A DNA stretch of 64,000 nt from Nitrospira sp. (GCA_024330965.1 JANDJL010000004.1:111458-175457), one strand, 5' to 3'. Shown: positions 1-10,722, counted from the first letter of the stretch. Notes: a model not told the origin generated them from the sequence alone. A program made the numbers and translations.

Positions 1-315
1 CCGCACTTCAATCGGATCGACTTCGCGGCCCAGAACATTGCGGCTATCAGGATGAAGCACGATCGCCCCTTCATAACGGGTCCCGGGGTAGAGATCGTGC
101 ATGCGATTAAAACAACGGAGAAACGTGGACTTGCCGCACCCCGACGGCCCAATCAACGCCGTGATGTTGCTTTCTGCAATCGGCACCGACACCCGCTTGA
201 GGACCTGACGGTGGCCATAGAAAAAACTCAATTCGTGTGTTTCGGCCTTGAGTGGCTTCGGCCACTCGTTCCTTCCGGCCGAGTCGCTGGACGCGCTGTC
301 TGTCGGTCGAGTCAT
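1..315 (-). CDS. pstB: Phosphate ABC transporter ATP-binding protein PstB (N-terminal part, truncated by window edge)
   Basis: Reverse-strand translation from ATG at 315 gives [42 protein letters not shown]...[25 protein letters not shown] (Walker A, PstB-typical); adjacent to pstA/C/S. Confidence 0.93.
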   Translation of the reverse strand, partial: MTRPTDSASSDSAGRNEWPKPLKAETHELSFFYGHRQVLKRVSVPIAESNITALIGPSGCGKSTFLRCFNRMHDLYPGTRYEGAIVLHPDSRNVLGREVDPIEVR

Positions 316-325
316 GACGTCGGAA

Positions 326-1216
326 TTACCACGATACGCGCTTGCGCATTCGATAGCGAACATAGATCGCCAAGCCGTTCATGACGAGGGTCATGCCGAC
401 CAGCAAGAGACCTGCGGCAGCCGCATTCGCGGCAAAATCCTCGCCGGGCCTGGAGACCCAGGCAAACATCTGGATAGGCACCACCGTGAAGGGAGACATC
501 AACCACTCGAATGAAACATACGGCGGCTGTGATGTGACCGGTGCCGGCGGCAAAAACGCAATAAACGTAAGGGCACCGATTGTGACGATCGGGGCGGTCT
601 CCCCGATAGCTCGACTCAGTGCCAGAATGACCCCCGTAAGGATCCCCGCCGCCGAATAAGGCAAAACATGGTCGGAAACGGTCTGCCATTTGGTGGCACC
701 CAACGCAAAGGCGGCTTCACGGATGTGAACTGGGATGGCCCTGATCGCTTCGCGGGTGGTCACGATCACCACTGGGAGAATCAGCAAGGCCAAGGTTAAC
801 CCCGCGGTCAGAATGCTCGGTCCGAGTCCTAGCGTATAAACGAACAACCCCAGCGCGAGCAAACCGAAAATAATCGAGGGTACGCCGGCTAAGTTCGTTA
901 CCGTCACCTCGATCAACTCTGTAAGCCACGTCCGTCTCGCATATTCCTCGAGATAAATCCCGGCCGCAACCCCAATGGGGATCCCCACACAGGCTGTTAC
1001 CAACATAACTAACGTCGAACCGACCATCGCAGGGAGGATACCGGCTTGTGAGGCCCGGCGAGAAGGAAAGGACGTCAAAAACTGCCAGTCGAGTCGCCCG
1101 AGACCATCGACCATCAGCGCTCCAAATAAGAGAACCAGTGTACCGATCGCCAATGCCAGAGCACTGAGGCTGAGCAACTTGAACAGGGCTTCCGCTATTT
1201 TTCTCCGCCTAATCAC
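326..1216 (-). CDS. pstA: Phosphate ABC transporter permease PstA
   Basis: ORF 296 aa; permease signature [37 protein letters not shown]...[12 protein letters not shown]; pst gene order. Confidence 0.95.
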   Translation of the reverse strand: MIRRRKIAEALFKLLSLSALALAIGTLVLLFGALMVDGLGRLDWQFLTSFPSRRASQAGILPAMVGSTLVMLVTACVGIPIGVAAGIYLEEYARRTWLTELIEVTVTNLAGVPSIIFGLLALGLFVYTLGLGPSILTAGLTLALLILPVVIVTTREAIRAIPVHIREAAFALGATKWQTVSDHVLPYSAAGILTGVILALSRAIGETAPIVTIGALTFIAFLPPAPVTSQPPYVSFEWLMSPFTVVPIQMFAWVSRPGEDFAANAAAAGLLLVGMTLVMNGLAIYVRYRMRKRVSW

Positions 1217-1217
1217 C

Positions 1218-2168
1218 TTAGTACACCTCCCGAAATCGCTTTCTCATGAGGTGCCCCACTATGTTAAAGGCGAAGGTCATCACGGCCAAGACAAGGCCAG
1301 CCGCAAAAATGCTCTGATAGCCGATGCTCCCATGGGGAAGGTCACCGAGCGCCACCTGGACGATGTAAGCAGTAATCGTTGCGGCCGGCTCCATGGGATT
1401 CCACGTCAGGTTTGGATTCTGTCCAGCCGCGATGGCCACCACCATTGTTTCGCCGACCGCACGCGAGATACCAAGCACATAGGCGGCCACGATCCCCGAC
1501 GTGGCTGCCGGCACGACCACTCGCCACGCGGTTTGTAACCGTGTCGCCCCCATGGCATAGGATCCTTCCCGCAACATCATCGGCACAGCCCGCATCGCAT
1601 CCTCACTTAAGGAGATCACGAGCGGGAGAATCATGATCCCGATGACGACTCCTGGACCGAGCATATTGAAACCAGGAAGCTCCGGCCAGATCCATTGCAA
1701 CGCCGGCGTCACTACCAGAAGCGCAAAGTAGCCATAGACCACCGTCGGGACCGCCCCCAACATCTCCAGAACCGGTTTGATAATCTCCCGCAGCCGCGCC
1801 GATGCAAATTCTGAAAGATAGACCGCGGAGACCGTTCCAACCGGAATGGCGACCACCAATCCGACGACGCTCGTGACAATCGTCCCGGCCAATAACGGCA
1901 GAATTCCATAGTGAGGATCGTCAAAGAGAGGAGTCCATAAGGTATCGGTCAAGAAGTCGAGCAACGGAACCGTTTCAAAGAAACCTACCGATTCAAAGAC
2001 CAAGACGAACAGGATGGTGATGGTCGCCGCCACCGACACGAGCGCAGCGAGCAAAAGGGCTCCCTCGATCAGAAACTCCCGTCGCCGACGGGCACGGCGA
2101 TGACTCGCCGATTCCATGACAGACGAGTGACTGATAGAAACTGTTTCTCTTATCTCCATAGGAAGCAA
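1218..2168 (-). CDS. pstC: Phosphate ABC transporter permease PstC
   Basis: ORF 316 aa; YLSEFASARLREIIKPVLEMLGAVPTVVYGYFAL...GISRAVGETMVVAIAAG; true start may be an internal Met. Confidence 0.95.
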   Translation of the reverse strand: MLPMEIRETVSISHSSVMESASHRRARRRREFLIEGALLLAALVSVAATITILFVLVFESVGFFETVPLLDFLTDTLWTPLFDDPHYGILPLLAGTIVTSVVGLVVAIPVGTVSAVYLSEFASARLREIIKPVLEMLGAVPTVVYGYFALLVVTPALQWIWPELPGFNMLGPGVVIGIMILPLVISLSEDAMRAVPMMLREGSYAMGATRLQTAWRVVVPAATSGIVAAYVLGISRAVGETMVVAIAAGQNPNLTWNPMEPAATITAYIVQVALGDLPHGSIGYQSIFAAGLVLAVMTFAFNIVGHLMRKRFREVY

Positions 2169-2246
2169 GCCCTGTCGCCGACGCGAGCGACGTCAGCCAC
2201 AAGAGAGCACACAGCCCATAGAAGACACGCCCTGATGAGACGCTGA

Positions 2247-3275
2247 CTACTGTTTCGGAGAACGTCGCAAGATCTCTTCGACCGGCAACCCAACCTCCGG
2301 CTCTCCTCCAAACCCGGTTCCGACCACGCCCTTGGCAAATCGCTCACGAGCCATCGCATACGCTTGATCGGGTAAGGGAACATAGCGAACCTCTGCAATG
2401 AGCTCCCGTCCTTGCGTCAAATAGTACTCGACAAATTCCCGGATCTCCGGTCGTTTTGCAGCAGCGGCATTGACATAGATGAACAGAGGGCGAGAAAGCG
2501 GTTGATAGCTGCCGTTTTTCACCGTCTCATGACTCGGCAGCACAGGTCCGTTCTTTCCGACGATCGCAATCGCCTTCAATTTCTTTTGCTGGGCGGCGTA
2601 ATAGGCGAAGGGAATGTACCCCAACGAGTATACGTTACGTTCGATACCTTGCACCAGGACATTGTCGTCTTCGCTGGCTGTGTAATCGCCGCGGCTGGAC
2701 TTAGCCTTCCCCACAATCGCTTCTGTGAAATAATCGAATGTGCCGGAATCCGAGCCAGCCCCGAAGAGGACGAGGGAGGCGTCGGGCCACTCGGGACGGA
2801 TTTGGTTCCATTTGGTAATTTTGTTTTGCGCCGCCGGCTCCCAGATTTTTTTCAGCTCTTCGACCGTCATGGCTGTCGCCCACGTATTTTTCGGACTCAC
2901 CGCCACGGTCAGGGCATCGAAGCCGATAGGCAACTCATAGTAACTGATGCCGTTCTTTTGGCAGACTTCCATTTCCTCTTTCAGAATAGGCCGGGAGGCA
3001 TTGCTAATATCGGTCTCGCCTCGGCAGAACTTTTTGAACCCACCACCGGTGCCGGAAATTCCCACCGTGACTTTTATACGGCCATGATGGGCTTTTTGAA
3101 ATTCTTCTGCAACCGCTTCGGTGGGCGGATAGACGGTACTTGATCCATCGATCTTTACGATCGGAGCCGATTCAGATGCAGCGTCACCGCCCGGCCACAC
3201 AAGCAAACACACGGCAACGAGCATGCCGCTGATCCATCCACCTGACCATGGACGAGGTCGCATTTCTTCCTCCAT
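2247..3275 (-). CDS. pstS: Phosphate ABC transporter substrate-binding protein PstS
   Basis: ORF 342 aa with signal peptide; [61 protein letters not shown]. Confidence 0.95.
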   Translation of the reverse strand: MEEEMRPRPWSGGWISGMLVAVCLLVWPGGDAASESAPIVKIDGSSTVYPPTEAVAEEFQKAHHGRIKVTVGISGTGGGFKKFCRGETDISNASRPILKEEMEVCQKNGISYYELPIGFDALTVAVSPKNTWATAMTVEELKKIWEPAAQNKITKWNQIRPEWPDASLVLFGAGSDSGTFDYFTEAIVGKAKSSRGDYTASEDDNVLVQGIERNVYSLGYIPFAYYAAQQKKLKAIAIVGKNGPVLPSHETVKNGSYQPLSRPLFIYVNAAAAKRPEIREFVEYYLTQGRELIAEVRYVPLPDQAYAMARERFAKGVVGTGFGGEPEVGLPVEEILRRSPKQ

Positions 3276-3397
3276 TGTAGAAGCCTATAGATGCCCTGGA
3301 CCTTGAAGCTCAATTTTGATACCGGTCTTGATAACAGTCATTAAAGCCTAAGGCTCAGACTTTTTACGTTCTGTGCGTGGCGAGCATGTCACCAATG

Positions 3398-3414
3398 TGT
3401 TAACTGTATGTTAA
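3398..3414 (-). promoter_or_regulatory. Putative Pho-box-like direct repeat upstream of pstS (TGTTAA-N5-TGTTAA on + strand; TTAACA-N5-TTAACA in gene orientation)
   Basis: tgttaactgtatgttaa: two hexamers spaced exactly 11 bp, about 120 bp upstream of pstS; a similar motif lies upstream of the porin gene. Confidence 0.45.
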
Positions 3415-3575
3415 TTTCTGTAATACCTCGTTGACCCAGCCACAGATGTGTATTAAATGAGCTTCTAGTATCGTGGCCTTGTCGCGGTGAGTGAGCCGTT
3501 TTGTGATTCAGTGCTTTGTCTTCGGCCTCGTGACAAACCCTGCAAAACGTGGCGTAGAATCCACACTGTTCCCTT

Positions 3576-3595
3576 CCACCTGCCTTCGCAGGTGG
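3576..3595. repeat. Inverted repeat / hairpin ccacctgc-cttc-gcaggtgg
   Basis: 8-bp perfect arms with CTTC loop in the divergent intergenic region. Confidence 0.6.
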
Positions 3596-3651
3596 TCAAT
3601 TTCGCTCGGTGACATCAGCCGGTATGAGATACGGTATGAGATAATGGAACG

Positions 3652-4335
3652 ATGAACGTCCGCACCAGATTCAGACAGCTCTTGGGGATCGGCATGTGGG
3701 TTACTGTATGGGGGTGCGCCACTCCGCAGCTTCAGACGGTGACAATTTTCGAGGATTCTAATCGAAGTGTCACCCTGCAGGCAATGTCAGATACCCACAA
3801 AGGAAAGGAATATGATCACCCTGCGACCATCACCGAAGCGGACATGGCGGACATTTTACGAGGGCTTCACGTTGAACAAGGAACCTTTGCCGCTTGGGGA
3901 TCTGGCAAGAGCCACCGCGTCTTTACTGAGGAAGAAACGGCCTTTTTTACGCCGCTCTTTGTGCAAGGGTTGCGTCAGGCAACACCGGAGCAAATGGTGA
4001 CCTTTTTTCAAACAACGCACCCGTCTCCAGAATATGAAGCTACGACATCTGGCGGCATATTTGTGAGAGGCGATGCCCTTCATATCGTGCTGAGTAACCA
4101 CAGAGTGAAGACAAGAATTTGGAGAGATGTCGAGCAATACCAGGCATCATACCGCCATCGTCCACTGGAGCGGATTGAGTCTCAGCCTGGTCGACTGTTC
4201 CACGAATCTCGCGAGACGATCGATTCAACCCGCAACGGGGAATTCGGCTCGTTCTGGACGCGGAAGCCCTGGCACATCGCTATTCGTCTGGCGAGTGAGG
4301 CAAGATTGGACTATCAGCCATCTCTAGTTAAATAA
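3652..4335 (+). CDS. Putative lipoprotein of unknown function, paralogous to 8114..8827
   Basis: ORF 227 aa; lipobox-like VWGCATP; shares AAFFTPLFVQGLRQATPEQMVTFFQ / SGGIFVRGDALHIVLSNHR pattern with the second ORF. Confidence 0.8.
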   Translation: MNVRTRFRQLLGIGMWVTVWGCATPQLQTVTIFEDSNRSVTLQAMSDTHKGKEYDHPATITEADMADILRGLHVEQGTFAAWGSGKSHRVFTEEETAFFTPLFVQGLRQATPEQMVTFFQTTHPSPEYEATTSGGIFVRGDALHIVLSNHRVKTRIWRDVEQYQASYRHRPLERIESQPGRLFHESRETIDSTRNGEFGSFWTRKPWHIAIRLASEARLDYQPSLVK

Positions 4336-4859
4336 TCCTAGTCCACACCATATAACCTACGGTGGAAGAACTCCAACGCTCCACAGACCATCCCATAGAC
4401 GTATGAGGATGCGTGCACTAGAGGGGGCCATAGCATCGTGGGCTCAGAAAGAGACACATACCTATGGAGACGGCATTCATGCTGTGGTCTGCTTACGGCA
4501 GTTGAAGCAATAGGCCCTTTCTTTGGTCGGATTCAGTTCAGGCGAGCCGGACCTTTGTCTTTCCCCTTTGTCCCGTACCATGAAGGATGAAGGCGGTTTT
4601 CTGCCTCTTTCGTCTCTCGGTGGCAAATCTGCTGATCTCTCCTTTGCCCTCTCGGCTGGGGGAATCGCCCCGGCCTTCAAGGGGCCCTCGCCCCTCCTTC
4701 ACCGACTGCTGACTCCTGGCCTGCGCCCAGAGATTTCGCGACTCCTCAGTCTCGGAGCCAAGACCAGGAGACAGCAGGTCACAGATATTTCGGGGTCGGT
4801 TGAACGGAAGCCCCTGCACAGTCACCGGACCTACACCTGGTGCTGTTGATGGAACCAGA

Positions 4860-4883
4860 CTTCGCAAGCTCGAGCTTGCGAAG
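4860..4883. repeat. Perfect 24-bp palindrome cttcgcaagctcgagcttgcgaag
   Basis: Directly read; lies about 55 nt past the stop of the porin gene (minus strand), possible terminator or protein-binding site. Confidence 0.7.
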
Positions 4884-4937
4884 CTCGGCTCTCACGCCTT
4901 GATTTCCCTCTCTTCGCGGACGGAGACTCCCACTGGA

Positions 4938-6314
4938 TCAAAATGAAATGTCCCATTGGAGACGTATTCGTTCTTCGGCCCGATCTTCCGCTCGGAGTGG
5001 ATCGGCAACAGACAGACGTGCCACCTCCAGCGACAGTTTGTTGGCATGGCCATGAAAGAACCAGTTCACCACTCCGGCCATCTCCTGCTGAATATCATTG
5101 TGCTTACTCAGATTCGGATCCACAAACGCATAGCGCCCCGCCAACTCCAACTCCTTGGGGATCGCAGATATAAAGTAGTGCGGGAAGAATCCCAGGGCCG
5201 TATAGCTTCCCGTGAGATTGGTTTTTCTCCCGGGATCGTAGACATGTAAGGTCGTATCGACAATCTGCTTCCAGTGAAACTCGTGAGTGAGCGACACCCC
5301 ATGCCATCGAAACCGGAACTCCGCCATCATCTGATCCACCCGATATTGTCCCGCTCGGGCATGCGACGGACTTGTAAAACCTCGAAGCGCGCGACAACTG
5401 TCTCGATCGGTTTCGAACGCAGTGCATTGGCTGATATTCGTCGCCGCCGCGAACGACACGTCACCGATCGGACGTTCGCTCATGGCGAGATCCGATTGCG
5501 ACCAGGGCAGTTCTTGACCCAGAAAGTTCCACTGCAATCGGCCGAAATACATCATGTTCTTATCGTCGTTATCCCGAAACCCCACACCCCGCCCTGTAAA
5601 GACACCCGCATAGTACGTAAAATCATGCCAGGTGCCAGGGAACAGGCGACCGAACAGTTGCACTCCCTGTTGCCGATCAACAGTAAAGACATCGTTCACG
5701 ATCGACCGGTTGACGAACTGTTGCTGGCCCGAAGACACCACGCGCTCGTCGTTGTACAAGACCTTGCCACGACCAATCCGAAGTTGCGCCCACTCAAATT
5801 TTCCTAAATTCAGATAAAAGTCACGCAACACCGGTTGGGTCCAATCATACTGCATATACCAGGTCATCCAGGGCCAGAAGGCATGGCCGCCAACCTTGAA
5901 CCGCGCGCGACGAACCATAAAGGAACTCTGCTCCCGATCAAGGTCAGCGACCGAGCGAGGGTCACTATCGAAGGGATAGGCATAGCGCAATTGCAAGCGG
6001 TTTTGAATCGCCAGGCCGAATCTTCCATCCTGAGTTTTGAATGTGAACCCCTTGTTTCCATACCCCACGGCGATCGGCAGGCGCCCCAGCAAACTTTTGA
6101 CCTGTTGTTCCTCCTGTTCTTTTTTCGAATTTTCCTCCGCTGTCTCAAGACGAGACTGCTCTTCTTGGGTGATCACACCTTTTTCGCGTAACAGATCCCA
6201 GAGCGGATGATCATCGGCCGAAGCTATGGATTGAAACAGCACAACAAAAACCATTGCCAACAGGGTCAAGTACACTCGATTCATCCTGACCGTCTCCTTT
6301 CTCCCATGAACCAC
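4938..6314 (-). CDS. Phosphate-selective porin O/P (OprO/OprP) family outer-membrane protein
   Basis: ORF 458 aa; signal peptide, coiled-coil N-terminus, GFTFKTQDGRFGLAIQNRLQLRYAYPF...RRARFKVGGHAFWPWMTWYMQYDW...FNLGKFEWAQLRIGRGKV-type OprP features; terminal aromatic residue (..WDISF). Confidence 0.85.
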   Translation of the reverse strand: MVHGRKETVRMNRVYLTLLAMVFVVLFQSIASADDHPLWDLLREKGVITQEEQSRLETAEENSKKEQEEQQVKSLLGRLPIAVGYGNKGFTFKTQDGRFGLAIQNRLQLRYAYPFDSDPRSVADLDREQSSFMVRRARFKVGGHAFWPWMTWYMQYDWTQPVLRDFYLNLGKFEWAQLRIGRGKVLYNDERVVSSGQQQFVNRSIVNDVFTVDRQQGVQLFGRLFPGTWHDFTYYAGVFTGRGVGFRDNDDKNMMYFGRLQWNFLGQELPWSQSDLAMSERPIGDVSFAAATNISQCTAFETDRDSCRALRGFTSPSHARAGQYRVDQMMAEFRFRWHGVSLTHEFHWKQIVDTTLHVYDPGRKTNLTGSYTALGFFPHYFISAIPKELELAGRYAFVDPNLSKHNDIQQEMAGVVNWFFHGHANKLSLEVARLSVADPLRAEDRAEERIRLQWDISF

Positions 6315-6497
6315 GAGCCGTGAATTGATGACTTCATTGGCACTGCCCGATGATCATCGTCGTTGCACAGCAAGATCGTCCTGGCCCCCTGTCGATCTCT
6401 TTGCTCACTTTCTTTGATCTGGATGGACGTTGCCGTTACCGGGCGGTATCTATTCTTATGGCCCTGTTACAGCGGATCTCTGTTCGAATTACAGAAT

Positions 6498-6521
6498 TGT
6501 TAACTTTTTTAATTTTGTTAA
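6498..6521 (-). promoter_or_regulatory. Putative Pho-box-like GTTAACA repeat upstream of the porin gene
   Basis: ttgttaacttttttaattttgttaac: two TGTTAA hexamers with a TTTTAA-like element midway; in gene orientation (A)GTTAACA as at pstS. Confidence 0.4.
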
Positions 6522-8113
6522 CTCTTCCCACTTGGACGGGTGCCCCCTCGTTATGTGAGGTCACAAGATTCTCTTTGTTGCTAGATCGCCCGTTCTCATA
6601 AAGAAAGGTGAGGGATGGTCTGAGAAGACAGAGGCCTCATGAGCTGGAAGGAACTGCTGTTGGAGTTGCAGGATCACCAAATCCATCATGTCCTCTGGCG
6701 GATCGAGAAGCAACGAAGCCCTGGACGAGTCTTCGCAAGACCTAATGCAGTCGTCGCACGAGGGGATTCCCACGAGCGGATTCCAAAGAACGGGAGAGCG
6801 AATATCTTGAGGCTCTCCCAGGAAGACCAACGAAACTTTGGCCACTACGTCGGCGGCGGAGAAACCGGACGAACGGCAGAGCCACGTTGAGCATGGGGAT
6901 GCTGTGGCGCAAGTCGCGGGGGGGTTCGGCCTCCACCGTGTTTTGACAACCCCCATTGACGATGTCAGCAGGAGGAGATCTAAGTATTTCTCCTTTACGG
7001 CCTACGAGAGGCGAACAGGGAGGAAATTTCTAAGATACGAGGACATACCCAGAATGCATCTCCATTGATTTACGGTGAGGGTTCGGGCTCGACAGCCGAA
7101 CAGTTTTCAGGACCTTGGCGGTTTTGTACCGACCTCCCTTTGCGAGATTTGACGGAACGGAGGTGAAAGGACCGCGGCCTGTCTCCGTCAGTTTTTCATG
7201 ATTGTAACAGGCAAGTTCGCTCAGGGAGCTATGCAGGATCGCAAACCATACGGTGCACTCTGCACACTGACCAGACTCAAATGACGCCCGCAAGAGACTA
7301 TTGCTTGGAGGCTGCTTCCTCTTTTGGAGATTGAACATGGCCGCCACCATTAGCGATTCTGTGGACAGAGGAATTTATCGATAGGGCAAACATTCGGCTC
7401 GAGCCGTCTACCGCCCCACAGATCACATGCCTATGCGAAGAGCGCATCGGTGATCAACCGCTGCCCCCAGCAAAATCCGAAGAGTTTTGGAAACGATAAG
7501 GAGACGAATCAACGGAGATTCTTCTCGCAACCGATACCTTGGCGATATTCGCTGACCGGAATCATCCGGATGCAGGCCTCGTGTTCAAATAACTCGATGC
7601 TATGTTCTGCAAAGATCGAAAGCAGCAAGCAGAACAAGTGATTGCGAAACGGGGGACAGTGTGGTCTTGATGGTGAGTGGAGCCATGCCAATATCTGGCT
7701 TCATCATTGAGTTTTGACATCAGGAAGCGCAAGCTTCTTCCGCGAAAGTCTGCGTGAACGGCGAGTTCCGTTCAACGATCATCAAGGAACCAGAAGGAGC
7801 GTCCATCGTTATGGAAAGAAGTCTGACCGTTACGCCCTCGGCTCCAGTGGCCGAGGTATCGAAGTCAACCGCCCGCCCAGTGCCTCTGGCCAAACGGGAG
7901 AGAGCTTCCTTGATCGAAGCAACCTTTGACACCGTCATCAACGGGACCTGAAGATTCCCTCCTCTCGTCGCTGAATTCGTCAAGTTCGACTCTCGCCATG
8001 AAGGATCCACACTACCATGAAACGTGATACGATATGCCAGTAATCTCGAACACGCAGCGGAGTCGATCGTCTGAACGTTGCTTGTCTTCAATCCCTTCAA
8101 CCACGGGTGGTAA

Positions 8114-8827
8114 ATGATGAACCTTCGCGCTCTGATTCTTCTGTACGGAGTGGCCCTGGGGCTCGGGCTCACCGCCTGTCAGACCCAACATACGATCACC
8201 CAGGCTATTTATGAAAGTCCAACGCGGTTTGTTCGATTGGAGATCGATCACACCGTAGGAGGAGACCATTCCCACCCAGCCTACGTCACAACCGACGAGA
8301 TGGCCGCCATCCTCGGTGGCCTCGTGATCAATGAACCGTCCAAATTGATCCCATCAATCCCCTTCTTCAGCGAGAAGGACAAAGAGCCCCCGCGACACCT
8401 TGCCTTCACGGCCTCCGAAATCGGTTTCTTCGCTCCACTTTTGGTTCAAGCTTTAAAAGCTGCGAGTCCGGAACAGGTGATCACGTTCTATCAGGCCACC
8501 CAACAAACCACGGTCATCAGACGGGTGACTTCTGGCGGGATGTTCGTGAAAGGCGATACTCTCCATCTCATCATAAGCAACTATCGGGCTGAGACCCACT
8601 ACTCGCCGGATCCTGGAACAGCCGATACCTACGACGACCGTTTAATGCCGTTGCGTTCCATCTCGCCGCTTCGGGTGAAATTGGACTTCGAACCGGCCTC
8701 CGCGCTCGTTCAACCACCCTCTGACACCTGGTTCGGTTGGCTCTTCCGGCCTAATCGGCCTGAGTTGATCATCAACCTGAACCAAATACGATCCCTGTTG
8801 TCCAATCAGAGCCGGCCAACCAACTAA
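8114..8827 (+). CDS. Putative lipoprotein of unknown function, paralogous to 3652..4335
   Basis: ORF 237 aa; lipobox-like GLTACQT; FFAPLLVQALKAASPEQVITFYQATQ...TSGGMFVKGDTLHLIISNYR aligns with first paralog. Confidence 0.82.
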   Translation: MMNLRALILLYGVALGLGLTACQTQHTITQAIYESPTRFVRLEIDHTVGGDHSHPAYVTTDEMAAILGGLVINEPSKLIPSIPFFSEKDKEPPRHLAFTASEIGFFAPLLVQALKAASPEQVITFYQATQQTTVIRRVTSGGMFVKGDTLHLIISNYRAETHYSPDPGTADTYDDRLMPLRSISPLRVKLDFEPASALVQPPSDTWFGWLFRPNRPELIINLNQIRSLLSNQSRPTN

Positions 8828-9593
8828 CTCCTTCCCGGTCCATGGGAGTCGGCTCTGCTTCCCCATAAGCGGTTTTGCTATCGCGCAGCACTGAGAGCCT
8901 TGCTTCCCCCCGATGCAGCGCGGCAATCGCATGGCTCGTGCAATCCATTGAAGTTTCTTCATGACTTTGTATACGGTTCCAGGCCCGTCATCGCCGATGA
9001 GGTCCAATCCGCCTGTGAATCAAACGTTGATGGTTCAAGAGAGGCAGTGCTTCGGGTTTCCTTCCCTCTTTTTTTTAGTTCGTGCACGCGAGGGCGTCAT
9101 GCATTGGCCCCATGGCTTTTTCCCGCAGAAGCGCTGTTTGCAGATGAACGGCTAGGCACTGAGTGAGGATGTCGGTAATCACTCCTAAGACTTGGGATCG
9201 ACAGAGCCTCTATCGAGCAGTTCCGCACTGATCGACTGGCAATACTCGCCCAACCTTGCCCCATACCCGAATGGAGACTCGCCCAGAAAGCCAACCGGTG
9301 ATGAAGACATGACGACAGAGACATTTGCCCGTTCTTCCAGGAAGACGGTCTCCCCTTCGACGGTTGTTCATCACTCTCCACCATCCATTCAATCCATCCT
9401 TTTGCCTCAACCCATCCTTTTGTCTAATGACAAACCTCCACAGGATCAATCACAGGCTCTGAGCACGTTCATGGCGTACTGACTGCGTGAAAAATGACGA
9501 ATGCTGGGGTGGTTTTGGGTTCGTTCATCGTCCTCGCCCTTTTCTCACACCACACCCACACAAACCAGCAAGAAGCGTGGCCTCTGATGTACA

Positions 9594-10079
9594 ATGCGAA
9601 AATACATCACAGATCCTTCTGAGGGAGCCTACGAGAAGGAGGTATGGTTGGCTACAAAAGATCCCCCGAACGAACCTCCACTCTGGTCGATCGCGAGCGT
9701 GGCCGCTCTGATTTTGCTCGCCCCGCTTGTCCTGTATTCCCTTGCCCCACCCAGCCCTCTTCACGAAGGCGATACGGTCTTTTCCGACGGAGAGCAACGG
9801 GTCGAGCTCATCAAACCACTGACGGTTTCGGGCCGCAATGACGATACATGCCTGCTCGACCCCAACAGTCCCCTGATCATCGCCCACATTTCGGACGATC
9901 CTGCGAATCCCTCGATTGTGGGGCATGTACAGGGCAATCAGTCTGGTGAATGGCCTTTTTGTCCGGTCCACGCGGAGGTGCGGCTCCACACGCGCCAAAT
10001 TTTCCAAAAACCGCCTGTGTTCGGATCGATACGGGAGATACTAACGAAGGGGGTAGGCCGAGGCTCAAACGAGGATTAG
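9594..10079 (+). CDS. Hypothetical membrane-anchored protein (single N-terminal TM)
   Basis: ORF 161 aa; hydrophobic PLWSIASVAALILLAPLVLYSLA; good protein-like composition; convergent to msrA with 4-nt stop overlap. Confidence 0.6.
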   Translation: MRKYITDPSEGAYEKEVWLATKDPPNEPPLWSIASVAALILLAPLVLYSLAPPSPLHEGDTVFSDGEQRVELIKPLTVSGRNDDTCLLDPNSPLIIAHISDDPANPSIVGHVQGNQSGEWPFCPVHAEVRLHTRQIFQKPPVFGSIREILTKGVGRGSNED

Positions 10080-10639
10080 GCCTTCAGACGATTGGGATAT
10101 TCCTTGCGGAACTTCGCCACTTTCGGCCCCACAACATACTGACAGTAGCCTTGGAAGGGATTTCGTTGAAAGTACTCTTGATGATAGGCCTCCGCCTCAT
10201 ACCATTGCGAGGCCGGCACCACCTCGGTCACGATGGGGTTTGGATATTGCTTCTGTTCAGTCAGAGCGTGAATCATCTGCTCGGCGATTTCCCGCTGAAG
10301 CGGATCGTGGTAGAAAATGGCTGAACGATACTGCGTTCCGCTGTCATTACCCTGTCGGTTGAGCGTGGTGGGGTCGTGAATCGCGAAGAAGATCTCGAGA
10401 AGATCGCGATAGGAAATTACGCTGGGATCGAACGTAATCCTCACCGCCTCAGCATGCCCGGTTTGACCAGTGCAGACTGATTCATAGGTCGGAGCGGGGG
10501 TCCTCCCTCCCGTATACCCTGATTCCACAGACTCAACGCCTCGCACCAGGTCGAATACCGCTTCAAGACACCAGAAACAGCCTCCAGCGAGCGTCGCCAC
10601 ATCGTACCGAGGCTGATTTGAGCGGGCGGTTGTTTCCAT
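10076..10639 (-). CDS. msrA: Peptide-methionine (S)-S-oxide reductase MsrA
   Basis: ORF 187 aa; LAGGCFWCLEAVFDLVRGVESVESGYTGG ... AEAVRITFDPSVISYRDLLEIFFAIHDPTTLNRQGNDSGTQYRSAIF. Confidence 0.97.
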   Translation of the reverse strand: METTARSNQPRYDVATLAGGCFWCLEAVFDLVRGVESVESGYTGGRTPAPTYESVCTGQTGHAEAVRITFDPSVISYRDLLEIFFAIHDPTTLNRQGNDSGTQYRSAIFYHDPLQREIAEQMIHALTEQKQYPNPIVTEVVPASQWYEAEAYHQEYFQRNPFQGYCQYVVGPKVAKFRKEYPNRLKA

Positions 10640-10722
10640 ATCGACTGCGACTCAAAGAAGATCTTCAGGTCGTTGCGTCTCCGATGATGCGTTGGGCCGG
10701 CTACGATCACGACCGGAAGTTT

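Noticed and set aside
3576-3595. Hairpin considered as a rho-independent terminator
   Set aside because: No T-tract on either side and it lies in a divergent promoter region; kept only as an inverted repeat.
4523-4867. Overlapping ORFs of about 108 aa on both strands
   Set aside because: No RBS support, no family resemblance, both strands open equally; treated as intergenic.
7720-8172. 150-aa minus ORF overlapping 65-aa plus ORF
   Set aside because: Some protein-like character but contradictory strands, and it overlaps the start of the 8114 lipoprotein gene; not supportable without conservation data.
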